The translations under genes and the position numbers were made by a program. The notes beneath the pieces are model-generated. The model saw only the letters and a list, made by a program, of their open reading frames with translations. It did not search any database and was not told where the DNA came from. Shown piece by piece: positions 42,177-50,397 of a stretch of 64,000 bases of DNA. Source of the DNA: Haloferax prahovense DSM 18310. GTDB taxonomy: Archaea > Halobacteriota > Halobacteria > Halobacteriales > Haloferacaceae. The stretch lies in NCBI RefSeq assembly GCF_000336815.1, contig NZ_AOLG01000058.1, positions 116,568 to 180,567 on the forward strand, read 5' to 3'. The first letter of the stretch is position 1. Every line of letters starts with the position of its first letter.

Positions 42177-43556
42177 TTAGACTCGTTGCGTTTCGGCCGT
42201 GACCGCTTCGATGCCGTCGGTGATGACGTCGAGCGCCGTCTCCGCGAGGTCGTGGGTGAGCACGAGCGGCGGGAGCAGTCGCAGGATGTTGCCGTGCCGG
42301 CCGGCCTTCCACACCAGTACGCCGCGCTCGAAGCAGTACTGCTGGAGCGCGTCGGCCGCCTCGCCGTCGGGGTTGCCCTCGGCGTCGACGAACTCCGCGC
42401 CGATGAACAGGCCCTTCCCGCGAACGTCCACGATTCGGGGGTTGTCCTCCGCGACCTCCGAGAGCCGGCCGCGGATGTACTGGCCGAGGTCGCGGGCGTG
42501 CGCGAGGAGGTCGTGTTCCTGGATGTACTCGATGGCGCGGGTGCCGGCGCGCATCCCGACGACGTGGCCGCGGTACGTGCCCGCGTGGTCGCCCGACCCC
42601 CACGTGTCGAGGTCCTCGTGGTAGATGGTCGCCGACAGCGGGAAGCCGGTCCCGCCGAGCGCCTTCGCCGAGGTCATCACGTCCGGCGTGACACCGTACC
42701 ACTCGCTCGCCCACCACTTGCCGGAGCGGCCGAGGCCGCTCTGAATCTCGTCGAACACGAGGGGAACGTCGTTGTCATCGGCGATGTCGCGGAGGCCTTT
42801 CAGGAACCCCTTCGGCGGGGTGACGACGCCGCCTTCGCCCTGAATCGGTTCGACGAAGATGCCCGCCGGGTTGGCGAGGCCGCCGTAGGGGTCCTCGAAG
42901 ATGGCCTTGACCTCTTCGAGACAGTGGTCGACCGCCTCCTGCGGGCCTTTACCCATCTCGACCGTGTTCGGGTAGGGTGCGTGGACCACGTCGGGGAGGA
43001 GCGGCGAGTAGTCGCCCTTGAACTTCTTGTTGCCGGTGAGGCTCATCGCGCCGCTCGTCGCGCCGTGGTACGCGCCGCGGAAGGCGACGAGACCGGTCCC
43101 TTCGGTGTTGTACTTGGCGAGTTTGATGGACGCCTCGATGGCGTCGCTCCCCGTCGGACCGCCGAAGACGACGCGGTTGTTCCCGCGCAGTCCCTCTGGC
43201 GCGATTTCGTCCAACTTCTCGATGAGGTCGAGTCGGGCCTCCGTCGGGAAGTCGACGGTGTGGACGAACTTGTCGGTCTGCTCGTGGACCGCCTCCAACA
43301 CGTACGGGTTCGAGTGACCCACGTTGAGCACGCCGATACCGGCGAACATGTCGATGAAGGTGTTGCCGTCGGCGTCGCGCACCGTCGCACCCTTCCCGCT
43401 TTCGAACGCGATAGGGATGTCCTCGGGATACGAGACGGCGCTGCTGTCGATTCGCTGCTGTTTTTCGAGGAGTCGCGTCGATTTCGGCCCCGGAACGTCG
43501 CCCACGTTCGGTGCGTCGTCGAAGTGCAACTCGTGAATCGGCGGACCTGCGACCAT
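42177..43556 (-). CDS. Class III aminotransferase, diaminobutyrate-type candidate
   Basis: 459 residues from ATG 43556. PLP fold type I class [100 protein letters not shown] and the PLP lysine in [13 protein letters not shown]. The GPTGSDAIE form in place of the usual NSGxEA is like that of 2,4-diaminobutyrate aminotransferases (EctB/Dat group). In ectoine breakdown this enzyme (DoeD) moves the 4-amino group of diaminobutyrate to 2-oxoglutarate, giving aspartate semialdehyde and glutamate. First gene of an operon with RidA and divergent from the AOR gene. Confidence 0.9.
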   Translation of the reverse strand: MVAGPPIHELHFDDAPNVGDVPGPKSTRLLEKQQRIDSSAVSYPEDIPIAFESGKGATVRDADGNTFIDMFAGIGVLNVGHSNPYVLEAVHEQTDKFVHTVDFPTEARLDLIEKLDEIAPEGLRGNNRVVFGGPTGSDAIEASIKLAKYNTEGTGLVAFRGAYHGATSGAMSLTGNKKFKGDYSPLLPDVVHAPYPNTVEMGKGPQEAVDHCLEEVKAIFEDPYGGLANPAGIFVEPIQGEGGVVTPPKGFLKGLRDIADDNDVPLVFDEIQSGLGRSGKWWASEWYGVTPDVMTSAKALGGTGFPLSATIYHEDLDTWGSGDHAGTYRGHVVGMRAGTRAIEYIQEHDLLAHARDLGQYIRGRLSEVAEDNPRIVDVRGKGLFIGAEFVDAEGNPDGEAADALQQYCFERGVLVWKAGRHGNILRLLPPLVLTHDLAETALDVITDGIEAVTAETQRV

Positions 43557-43714
43557 GCCTCAACCCATGTAGAACAGTCATAAATAATTTGTCCACGCTT
43601 CCTATTGATGACGTACACAGTATTCGGTTTCGACATCGGCCACCCGCGGTGATTTGGTTAGCGACGTAACAGTAACCACAATGGATTTGTGCGAGGCAAG
43701 TCCTTCTTTTTCCA

Positions 43715-45382
43715 ATGTTACACGCAAAAGGTCCGCTGCTCACGGTCGACTTAGGAAACGAGACCAGTCGGACGGAAGACATCGACGAGATTCTCGAATC
43801 CTACGTCGGGGGTCGCGGAGTCGCCACCCGCCTCGCTCACGAGCGCGTCTCATTCGACGTTGACCCCTTCAGCCCGGAGAACCGCGTCTACTTCAGCACC
43901 GGTCCGATGCAGGCGTCGAACATGAGTTTCACCGGTCGCACGAACTGCACCAGCGTCTCGCCGCTGACCGGCGGCCTCTGCTCGTCGAACGCGGGCGGGT
44001 TCGTGTCGCGGAACTTCGCGGACGCGGGCTACTCGGCGGTCGAACTCACGGGCGCGAGCGACGAGTTGGTCGTCCTCCACGTCACAGACGAGGGCGTCGA
44101 GTTCGAGTCCGTCCCGGACCTCGCCGGCGCGACGGTTCCCGAGACGGTCGCGTACCTCGACGACGAACACGGCATCGAAGCCGACCGGACGATGGTCGTC
44201 GGTCCCGCCGGCGAGAATCTCGTGCGCTTCGCCTCCATCATGACGAGCGAGGAGCGCGCGTTCGGCCGCGGCGGTCTCGGTGCCGTCCTCGGGTCGAAGA
44301 ACGTGAAGGCGCTCACCTTCGGCGGCGACTCCGCGCCCGACATCGAGATTCCGTCGTCGCAGATGGAGATTCACCGCGAGGCCGCCACCGACGACCACAT
44401 CATGAAGCGGCAGGGGACCGTCGCCGTGCTGGACCTCGCCAACGAGATGGACGGCCTCCCGTCGTACTACTTCTCCGAGCGCCACTTCGAGGGCGCGGAG
44501 GGAATCAACGGCGACGCCATCGAGCAGAAGAAGTACAAGAAGGGCACCTGTTCCGCCTGCGCGTTCGCGTGCAAACTCCCCACGAGAGACGAGGAGGCGG
44601 GCGTGGAAACCGAGGGCCCCGAGTTCGAAGTCACTATGGCGTTTGGGTCGAACTCCGGCGTCGACGACATCGTCGAGGTGATGAAGTCGAACGAGCTGTG
44701 CGACCGCTACGGCCTCGACGCCATCTCGGCCGGCAACACCGTCGCGGCCTACCTCGCCAGCGAAGACGAGTTCGGTAACACCGACCTTATCCACGACCTC
44801 GTGGAGAAAATCGCGCTCCGGGAGGGAATCGGCGACGACCTCGCCGAGGGCATCGCCCGCGTCCACGACGACCTCGGCGTGGAGAACTGGACGGTCAAGG
44901 GGATGGACTTCGCCGCCCACGAGGGGCGGGTCCTCCACGGACAGGGTCTGTCGTACGCCGTCGCCAACCGCGGCGCGGACCACATGTACGCGGTGTTCTA
45001 CTCCCAGGAGTACCCGCTCGTCGGCAAGGACGACGCCTACCCACCGGAGGGGTTCGAGGGCAAGCCCAAGCGCCTCATCGAGAAGGAAAACCAGATGGCG
45101 CTCAACGACAGCGGCATCGTCTGTAAGTTCTCGCGGGACTTCATGACTCCCGAGCGCTACGAGATGCTGTTCGGCGCCGACTTCGAGGACCTGCTGGCCG
45201 TCGGCGACCGCATCGTCACGCTCGAACGGCACTTCAACAACCAGCGCGGCTTCGACCGCGGCGACGACACGCTCCCGTACGCCGACGAGTTAGACGGGTT
45301 CGAAGCGGCGCTCGAAGCGTACTACGAGCGTCGCGGGTGGACTGACGACGGCGTCGTCCCGTCGGGCAACGTCCCGGCGTAA
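43715..45382 (+). CDS. Aldehyde:ferredoxin oxidoreductase (tungsten AOR family)
   Basis: 555 residues from ATG 43715. N-terminal AOR domain (LLTVDLGNETSRTEDI, ESYVGGRGVATRLA, YFSTGPMQASNMSFTGRTN, SNAGGFVSRNFADAGYSAVELTG). The [4Fe-4S] ligands are Cys 279, 282 and 286 (GTCSACAFACK) and Cys 470 (DSGIVCKFSRDF). The pterin-binding region RAFGRGGLGAVLGSKNVKAL and CDRYGLDAISAGN are intact. It oxidises an aldehyde to the acid and reduces ferredoxin. Divergent from the diaminobutyrate-type aminotransferase by 158 bp, so a natural substrate would be the semialdehyde that enzyme makes; bacterial ectoine pathways use an NAD-dependent dehydrogenase (DoeC) there. The substrate is inferred only. Confidence 0.92.
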   Translation: MLHAKGPLLTVDLGNETSRTEDIDEILESYVGGRGVATRLAHERVSFDVDPFSPENRVYFSTGPMQASNMSFTGRTNCTSVSPLTGGLCSSNAGGFVSRNFADAGYSAVELTGASDELVVLHVTDEGVEFESVPDLAGATVPETVAYLDDEHGIEADRTMVVGPAGENLVRFASIMTSEERAFGRGGLGAVLGSKNVKALTFGGDSAPDIEIPSSQMEIHREAATDDHIMKRQGTVAVLDLANEMDGLPSYYFSERHFEGAEGINGDAIEQKKYKKGTCSACAFACKLPTRDEEAGVETEGPEFEVTMAFGSNSGVDDIVEVMKSNELCDRYGLDAISAGNTVAAYLASEDEFGNTDLIHDLVEKIALREGIGDDLAEGIARVHDDLGVENWTVKGMDFAAHEGRVLHGQGLSYAVANRGADHMYAVFYSQEYPLVGKDDAYPPEGFEGKPKRLIEKENQMALNDSGIVCKFSRDFMTPERYEMLFGADFEDLLAVGDRIVTLERHFNNQRGFDRGDDTLPYADELDGFEAALEAYYERRGWTDDGVVPSGNVPA

Positions 45383-45451
45383 CGCGCCCGATTGACCGAC
45401 TCGCGTCGGTCCGACGAACGTTTCTCACTTCTCACTTTTCGCTTCTCGCAC

Positions 45452-46249
45452 TCACCCTTCGTTCGCCTCGTCCGCTTGAGTCCGATATAGTTCCGCGACG
45501 CCCTGTTCGAACCGCTCGGCGGCACGTTCGAGCAGTTCCACCTGCGTCGCCCGCGTCTCCTCGTCGATAACGTAGGCGGGACCGCTCAGATTCAGCGACC
45601 CGTACACCTCACCCCGCGGCGACTTCACGGCCTTTCCGATGGCCCAAAAGCCCTCGACCGCCTCGCCGCTGTTCTCGGCGTACCCTTGCTCGCGAACCGT
45701 CGCCAGCTCCGCGAACAGTTCCTCTTCGGTCGTGATGGAGTCGTCCGTCGCCGCCGGCAGTCCCCAGCGGTCGATGATTTCCCGCACCCGCGTCTCCGGG
45801 TACTCGGCAATAATCGCCTTGCCCGAACACGTCGTGTGGACGTGAAACGGACTGCCATCGATGAGAAATCGCGGGGAGTTCGCGAACTCGAGGTCGCCGT
45901 ACAACGAGACGATGCGGCCGTGTTCTTCGACCGCGAAGTCCGCGTCCATCGACGACTCGCTGTCGAGCCACGAGACGGTCTCTTGGGCGACCCGGTAGTA
46001 GTCCTTGCGTGTTCTGACGTAGTCGCCGAGGTGGCAGAACTTCGCACCTAACTGGTACTCGTTGTCGATGTTCACGACGTAGCCGTACTCCGCGAGCGTC
46101 TTGAGGTGGGCGTGGACGGTGCTCTTCGCGAGATCCGTCGCCTCGACCAACTCGCCCATCGTCGCTCCCTCCAGTTCGAGGATGTGGTCGACGAGCGCCA
46201 GCGAGGCGGCGGTCGTCTTGAGCACGCCGGACGGGTCGTGTCTATTCAT
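45452..46249 (-). CDS. IclR-family transcriptional regulator
   Basis: 265 residues from ATG 46249. Winged helix at 10-75 (TTAASLALVDHILELEGATMGELVEATDLAKSTVHAHLKTLAEYGYV), then the IclR effector domain (FCHLGDYVRTRKDYYRVAQETVSWLDSES, VHTTCSGKAIIAEYP, YAENSGEAVEGFWAIGKAVKSPRGEVYGSLNLSGPAYV). The TTCSGKA block lines the ligand pocket in the family. IclR proteins are tetramers binding palindromes near catabolic genes. It closes the island, convergent with the AOR gene, and is the only regulator there, so it probably senses an ectoine-derived compound and binds sites such as the palindromes at 27714 or 40776. Confidence 0.9.
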   Translation of the reverse strand: MNRHDPSGVLKTTAASLALVDHILELEGATMGELVEATDLAKSTVHAHLKTLAEYGYVVNIDNEYQLGAKFCHLGDYVRTRKDYYRVAQETVSWLDSESSMDADFAVEEHGRIVSLYGDLEFANSPRFLIDGSPFHVHTTCSGKAIIAEYPETRVREIIDRWGLPAATDDSITTEEELFAELATVREQGYAENSGEAVEGFWAIGKAVKSPRGEVYGSLNLSGPAYVIDEETRATQVELLERAAERFEQGVAELYRTQADEANEG

Positions 46250-46903
46250 GGAGGGGAATCCACGGTCAGGGGTTAAAGATGTACCTCCGTTTGCGGGGGC
46301 CAGCCATACCGACCAGCGACCGAGACTCGATGCTGAACGCCCGGGGGTAAACGACCGGTCCTTTCTGCTCGGCGACGCAGTTGGTTCCGGAAAGCCGAAC
46401 GTTTATACGTGCTCTCTGAGGTTGACAATAGTTAACACACGTCTTAGAGATGTTTACGAAGAATACATATTGGAATTATCTGTTTTTCGGCGGGGGAACC
46501 GACTTGCCTCTATATACGTATTCGGAAGTTAGGAACGCCGAGTCTCCCGAGACGCGTGAGGTTCGAATTTACGGGCGAGTGAGGGCTTGAGACCGCCTCA
46601 CTCGTCACGGCTTTCGGACGCGTGAACGTTTAAGTGAGGTCGCGGACTGGGCGATGCCACCGAACTAACATCCGCACCACGTGTCGGCGGTCCGTGGTCT
46701 CGGCTTTCGTTCTCGGTCGGTTCACGGCGAACTCCCGTCCGTAGCCTCGTGACAGAATTATTATGTTCGTGGGGTCTCTCGGGGGTTACGTCTCTCGCCG
46801 ACGGGGTTTCTCCCCATCCTCATTACAGACATAACTGTGTAATTCTGACGCCCCGGCCACCCGTCACGAAGTCTGTCCGGTCGGGTGGTGGGGGGCGGTG
46901 CCG
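46250..46903. other. 654-bp intergenic region with an 11-bp hairpin at 46574-46606
   Basis: No convincing gene. 46400-46520 is AT-rich, with GTTGACAATAGTTAAC (46420-46435) and CGTTTATACG as possible promoter elements. GGCGAGTGAGG (46574-46584) and CCTCACTCGTC (46596-46606) form a stem of 11 pairs with an 11-nt loop; it lies on no gene and may be a terminator or part of a small RNA. A TGAACGTTTAAGTG box follows it (46621-46634). Confidence 0.45.
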
Positions 46904-47707
46904 TTATCGCGTCGCCTCGAACGCCGCCTGCGCCGCTTCGAGCACCTCGTCGTGTGCGTGTCCGTTCGACGCGACGAGACCCGGCTGACCCGGTCCCCAC
47001 CTGTTTCCGTGGAGGTCGGTTACGGTTCCGCCCGCGCGTTCGACGAGGTAGACCCCGGCCACGGTGTCCCACGCGTTCGGTTGTTCGTCGAGCCCGACGA
47101 CGGCGTCTATCGACCCGTCGGCGAGGCGCGAAAGCGTCAGTTGCGTCGTCCCGAGCTTCCGCATCTCGCCGAACGTGCCGAAGATGTCTCCCGCGAGTCG
47201 CTCGATTCCCGGCCGGTCACCGTCCTGATACCGGAGCGTCGAGGAGACGAGAAACGCGCTGGTGTTCGACTCGTCGTTGACCGTGATCGGCCGCCCGTTT
47301 CGCTCGACTCCCTCTTCCGTGGCGATGTAGGTGTCTCTCGTCTCGGGAGAGACGTTCACCGCCGCAATCGGCGTCTGGTCTTTGACGACGGCGACGCTCG
47401 TCACCCACTCGCGGGCACCTCGGGTGTAGTTTTGCGTCCCGTCTATCGGGTCGATAATCCAGGCGTATCCCGACTCGGGGACAGTCTTCAGTTCGTCTTC
47501 CTCCTCGCCGACGACCGCGTCGTCGGGGAACCGCTCTCGAATCGTCGAGATAACCCGCCGTTGTGTCTCGCGGTCGACTTCCGTGACGAGGTCTATCGCG
47601 TCGCCTTTCTGCTCGATATCGAGTTTGGTTCTGAAACGCGCCGACGCGTGGTCGGCACCTCTCTCCGCGGCGTCGATTGCGACTTCCTCGCGGGGGTCCG
47701 TGTCCAT
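46904..47707 (-). CDS. Inositol-monophosphatase-family phosphatase
   Basis: 267 residues from ATG 47707. The family's metal-binding motifs are present: VVGEEEDE (Glu ligand), WIIDPIDGTQNYTRG (the DPIDGT motif) and NAWDTVAGVYLVERAGG (the WDxxAG motif). In archaea these enzymes may hydrolyse inositol-1-phosphate or fructose-1,6-bisphosphate, and some act on both. The gene stands alone, between the catabolic island and the gluconate permease region. Confidence 0.92.
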   Translation of the reverse strand: MDTDPREEVAIDAAERGADHASARFRTKLDIEQKGDAIDLVTEVDRETQRRVISTIRERFPDDAVVGEEEDELKTVPESGYAWIIDPIDGTQNYTRGAREWVTSVAVVKDQTPIAAVNVSPETRDTYIATEEGVERNGRPITVNDESNTSAFLVSSTLRYQDGDRPGIERLAGDIFGTFGEMRKLGTTQLTLSRLADGSIDAVVGLDEQPNAWDTVAGVYLVERAGGTVTDLHGNRWGPGQPGLVASNGHAHDEVLEAAQAAFEATR

Positions 47708-48286
47708 AGCGACTATGTACTACACGGCGAGAAAAAGCCTCGGACAGCGGTCAAGCCTTCGCTGTTTTCTGGCGGTAGACGACGATAGCCGTCGGTTAGT
47801 TATTTTCCGAGGGTGCAGGCGTTCTGAGGCACACAATGTACTAGTTCGCGAAATCTCTGCCGTTCTTTCTCTCAGAACGACTAACTGCGGTTCGATAATA
47901 GTACGGCACCCCGAGCGAGGCGCTGCGCCCAACGTGGCCCTCCTCCCGAGGCTACGAGTTTGCGGGGCTGAAATCTGTTCTTTCGGTGTCTCGACCGCGA
48001 GGTTGTACTCTCGCGGCGACTTACCAGACTGACCGCAAGACGCGCTGACAGTTGCCGCCGAACGATTCCTCGTATTCTGTATTCTAACGCACTTCGGAAA
48101 TCCCGCTGTAATCGCGCTTCTGTGGTCAGAGAACCGGATATCCGAACTAAACTGCTCGTTTCTATTACACAATTATCTGTGTAATGCTTTGTCAGTTTGT
48201 TGTATTGACATTCTCAAATAACAAACAATATATTCACAACTGGGGGTCGCCAGTCGAGTACCGTCTCCAGTCTCGCTGGGGGTCAG
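47708..48286. other. 579-bp gap with no recognised gene
   Basis: Mixed composition, with frames on both strands that show no motif and unsuitable residue use (for example many Arg and Ser). The gap lies directly beyond the truncated end of the UspA fragment, so it may hold degraded sequence of the missing part; I cannot recognise it. Confidence 0.4.
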
Positions 48287-48442
48287 TTACAGAAGACGCG
48301 AGCGTCGAGTTTTGTACTCGTCTTCCGTCGTCACGTGAACGAGGACCACGTCGGCACTCATCTGCTCGGCAATCGAACCGGCCTCGCGGGCAACCTGCTT
48401 CGAGGTCTCGGATAGGTCTACAACAGCTAGTACTCGGTCCAT
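48287..48442 (-). pseudogene. Truncated universal stress protein (UspA) fragment
   Basis: From ATG 48442 the frame reads MDRVLAVVDLSETSKQVAR, then a helix AGSIAEQM and strand ADVVLVHVTTEDEY, i.e. beta1-alpha1-beta2 of the UspA fold, and stops after 51 residues. The family is about 140 residues long; the ATP-binding GxxGxxxxxxxxG-S region is missing. The last residues KTRRSRLL look like read-through of the break. It is divergent from the GntP gene with 154 bp between starts. Haloarchaeal transporters are often paired with UspA proteins, so this is probably the remains of such a partner. Confidence 0.7.
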
Positions 48443-48596
48443 ATCGCCTGCACGTGAGCCCTGTTTGAAGGCACTACGAGTTGGTGACTCACAGACGTTC
48501 TCCGAAGACCACACAGTTCCAACGGCCACCAAACACAATCATTCATTGACATATAGTAACGATTATTAACTAACATGATTGACTGACAGACGGATC

Positions 48597-49991
48597 ATGA
48601 CGGTGGAGTTCGTCCATAGTCCACTACTTACGTTCGTAGTTGGGCTCATACTAGTTGTACTGTTCCTCGTCGTGTGGGACCTCCCTGCGTTCGTGGGGTT
48701 GGGTCTCGCCGCGTTCTCCGTCGGCATCGTCAACTCGGTGTTCGTCTCTGACTTCGCTCTCGTCGATGCGGCGACGAGAACGGCAGCGGCGTTCGGAAAC
48801 GGGATGGAAGGTATCGGTATCCCGATCCTCATGGCGGCAATCATCGGCAAGTCGATGCTCGAAAGCGGGTCCGCTCAACGTGTCGTGCGGACGTTCCAAT
48901 CGCTCGTCGGAAGGGATAACTCGGAATTCGCGCTGTGGGGAAGTAGCACGGTCCTCTCGATTCCGGTGTTCTTCGACAGCGTCCTGTTCCTTCTGGCGCC
49001 GCTCGCCCGCTCGATGCGAGCACGCCGCGGAAAGAACTACGTGTTGTACCTCATCGCCGTGGGCGCCGGCGGCTCTGCGGCGCACGTGTTCATTCCACCG
49101 ACTCCCGGTCCGCTGGCAGTCGCCAGCGAAGTGGGCGTCGACCTCGGCATGACGATGGCTGTCGGTGTGGCCGTCGCGATTCCCTCGGCGACGATGTCCG
49201 GACTCGTCTTCGGCCATTGGGCCAACGCTCGGATGGATATCCCGCTCCGAGACTCGATGGGGACGACGACCGAAGAACTCGAAGAACGGGCACAGCAGAG
49301 CAGTGGCTCGCTTCCGGGGACGTTCGAAGCCGCGCTCCCGATACTCCTCGCGGTCGCGTTAGTGAGTTCGCTTACGATTCTCAACACGCTCGAACCGATT
49401 TACCCGTCGCTCGCGGTTGTCAGACCGGGAGTCGCGTTCATCGGCGACAAGAACGTCGCCATGACTATCGCTGGGCTTACAGCGGCGCTCACGTACCTCC
49501 GTTGGTCCGACCTTTCGCGTTCGCTGTGGGAAGACGAACTCACTGAGGCCCTGAAGAGCGGCGGGAACATCGCTGCAATCACCGCGATGGGTGGCGCGTT
49601 CGGTGCGCTGCTCGCCGCGTCAGGAATCGGCCCGTACATCGCCGATAGCCTCCGTGGGATCGGCATCGGACTGCTGGTGACCGCGTGGCTTATCGCCGCT
49701 ATCGTCCGCATCGCACAGGGATCAGCAACGGCCGCGATGCTGACGACCGCGGGTATCATGGCACCGCTGACGAGCCAGCTCAACGTGCACCCCGCGTACC
49801 TCGTCATGGCAATCGGCTCGGGCGGCATCATCTGTTCGTGGTACAACGACTCCGGCTTCTGGCTGATGAAGGAAATCGGCGGCCTGACACAGGTGGAGAC
49901 GCTGAAAACGTGGACGGCGCTGACGACGATTATCTCGGTTACGGGAATCGTCTCGATTCTCGTCTTCTCGACTATCGTCCCGCTCGCGTGA
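48597..49991 (+). CDS. gntP: GntP-family gluconate:proton symporter
   Basis: 464 residues from ATG 48597; a TTG at 48579 is less likely. About twelve to fourteen membrane helices: LLTFVVGLILVVLFLVVWDLPAFVGLG, ILMAAIIGKSMLESGSAQRVV, SIPVFFDSVLFLLAPLARSM, HVFIPPTPGPLAVASEVGVDLGMTM, MGGAFGALLAASGIGPYIAD and AQGSATAAMLTTAGIM. The FFDSVLFLLAPL and PPTPGPLA blocks are GntP hallmarks. It would import gluconate or a related sugar acid. Both neighbours (UspA fragment upstream, SDR remnant downstream) are broken, so this is probably the surviving gene of a larger sugar-acid cluster. Confidence 0.92.
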   Translation: MTVEFVHSPLLTFVVGLILVVLFLVVWDLPAFVGLGLAAFSVGIVNSVFVSDFALVDAATRTAAAFGNGMEGIGIPILMAAIIGKSMLESGSAQRVVRTFQSLVGRDNSEFALWGSSTVLSIPVFFDSVLFLLAPLARSMRARRGKNYVLYLIAVGAGGSAAHVFIPPTPGPLAVASEVGVDLGMTMAVGVAVAIPSATMSGLVFGHWANARMDIPLRDSMGTTTEELEERAQQSSGSLPGTFEAALPILLAVALVSSLTILNTLEPIYPSLAVVRPGVAFIGDKNVAMTIAGLTAALTYLRWSDLSRSLWEDELTEALKSGGNIAAITAMGGAFGALLAASGIGPYIADSLRGIGIGLLVTAWLIAAIVRIAQGSATAAMLTTAGIMAPLTSQLNVHPAYLVMAIGSGGIICSWYNDSGFWLMKEIGGLTQVETLKTWTALTTIISVTGIVSILVFSTIVPLA

Positions 49992-50121
49992 ATTTCGGCC
50001 GTCGAAACCGAGCGTCAAACGGAAGCGACGCACGCACCGAAACCGCAGCCGCGTAATCTCGTGGTGTCTTTCTCACCTATCGCTCGGCAGTGAATCTCCG
50101 AATGGTCGATTCTCGTCCCGA

Positions 50122-50373
50122 GTTCTCGAACCCGCCGAACACGCCACCCGGGTCAACGCCGTCACACCGGGTGCCGTCGCCCCGGACGCCGTCGACACGG
50201 GGACCGGCTCCGACGATAAGACCGAGTCAGACACCGAACTGACCGTCGCGAAGAAGTCGTGGCCGATGGACGGTTCGCACCGCCCGAGGACCGGGTCCTA
50301 TCTCTTTCCCGCCAGCGACGACGCGTCGTTCGTCACCGGCCACTTGCTGTACGTCGACGGCGGCTGCGCCGTG
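50122..50373 (+). pseudogene. Remnant of a short-chain dehydrogenase/reductase (C-terminal part)
   Basis: One open frame reads EHATRVNAVTPGAVAPD (the post-catalytic RVNAVxPG motif of SDR enzymes) and, about 50 residues later, LFPASDDASFVTGHLLYVDGG (the SDR C-terminal strand and YVDGG end). The Rossmann nucleotide motif and the YxxxK catalytic part are absent upstream, where the sequence after the permease stop shows no SDR similarity. No normal stop follows YVDGG; the frame runs on into the convergent arabinanase gene. So this is the tail of a sugar-acid or sugar dehydrogenase whose 5' two thirds are gone. Confidence 0.7.
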
Positions 50374-50397
50374 CTGTGGCCCCGGTCGGTCGCTCGG

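Noticed and set aside
47720..48172. 150-codon minus-strand frame in the gap before the UspA fragment
   Set aside because: Ser/Arg/Thr-rich with no hydrophobic or conserved pattern, no plausible promoter, and not acidic.
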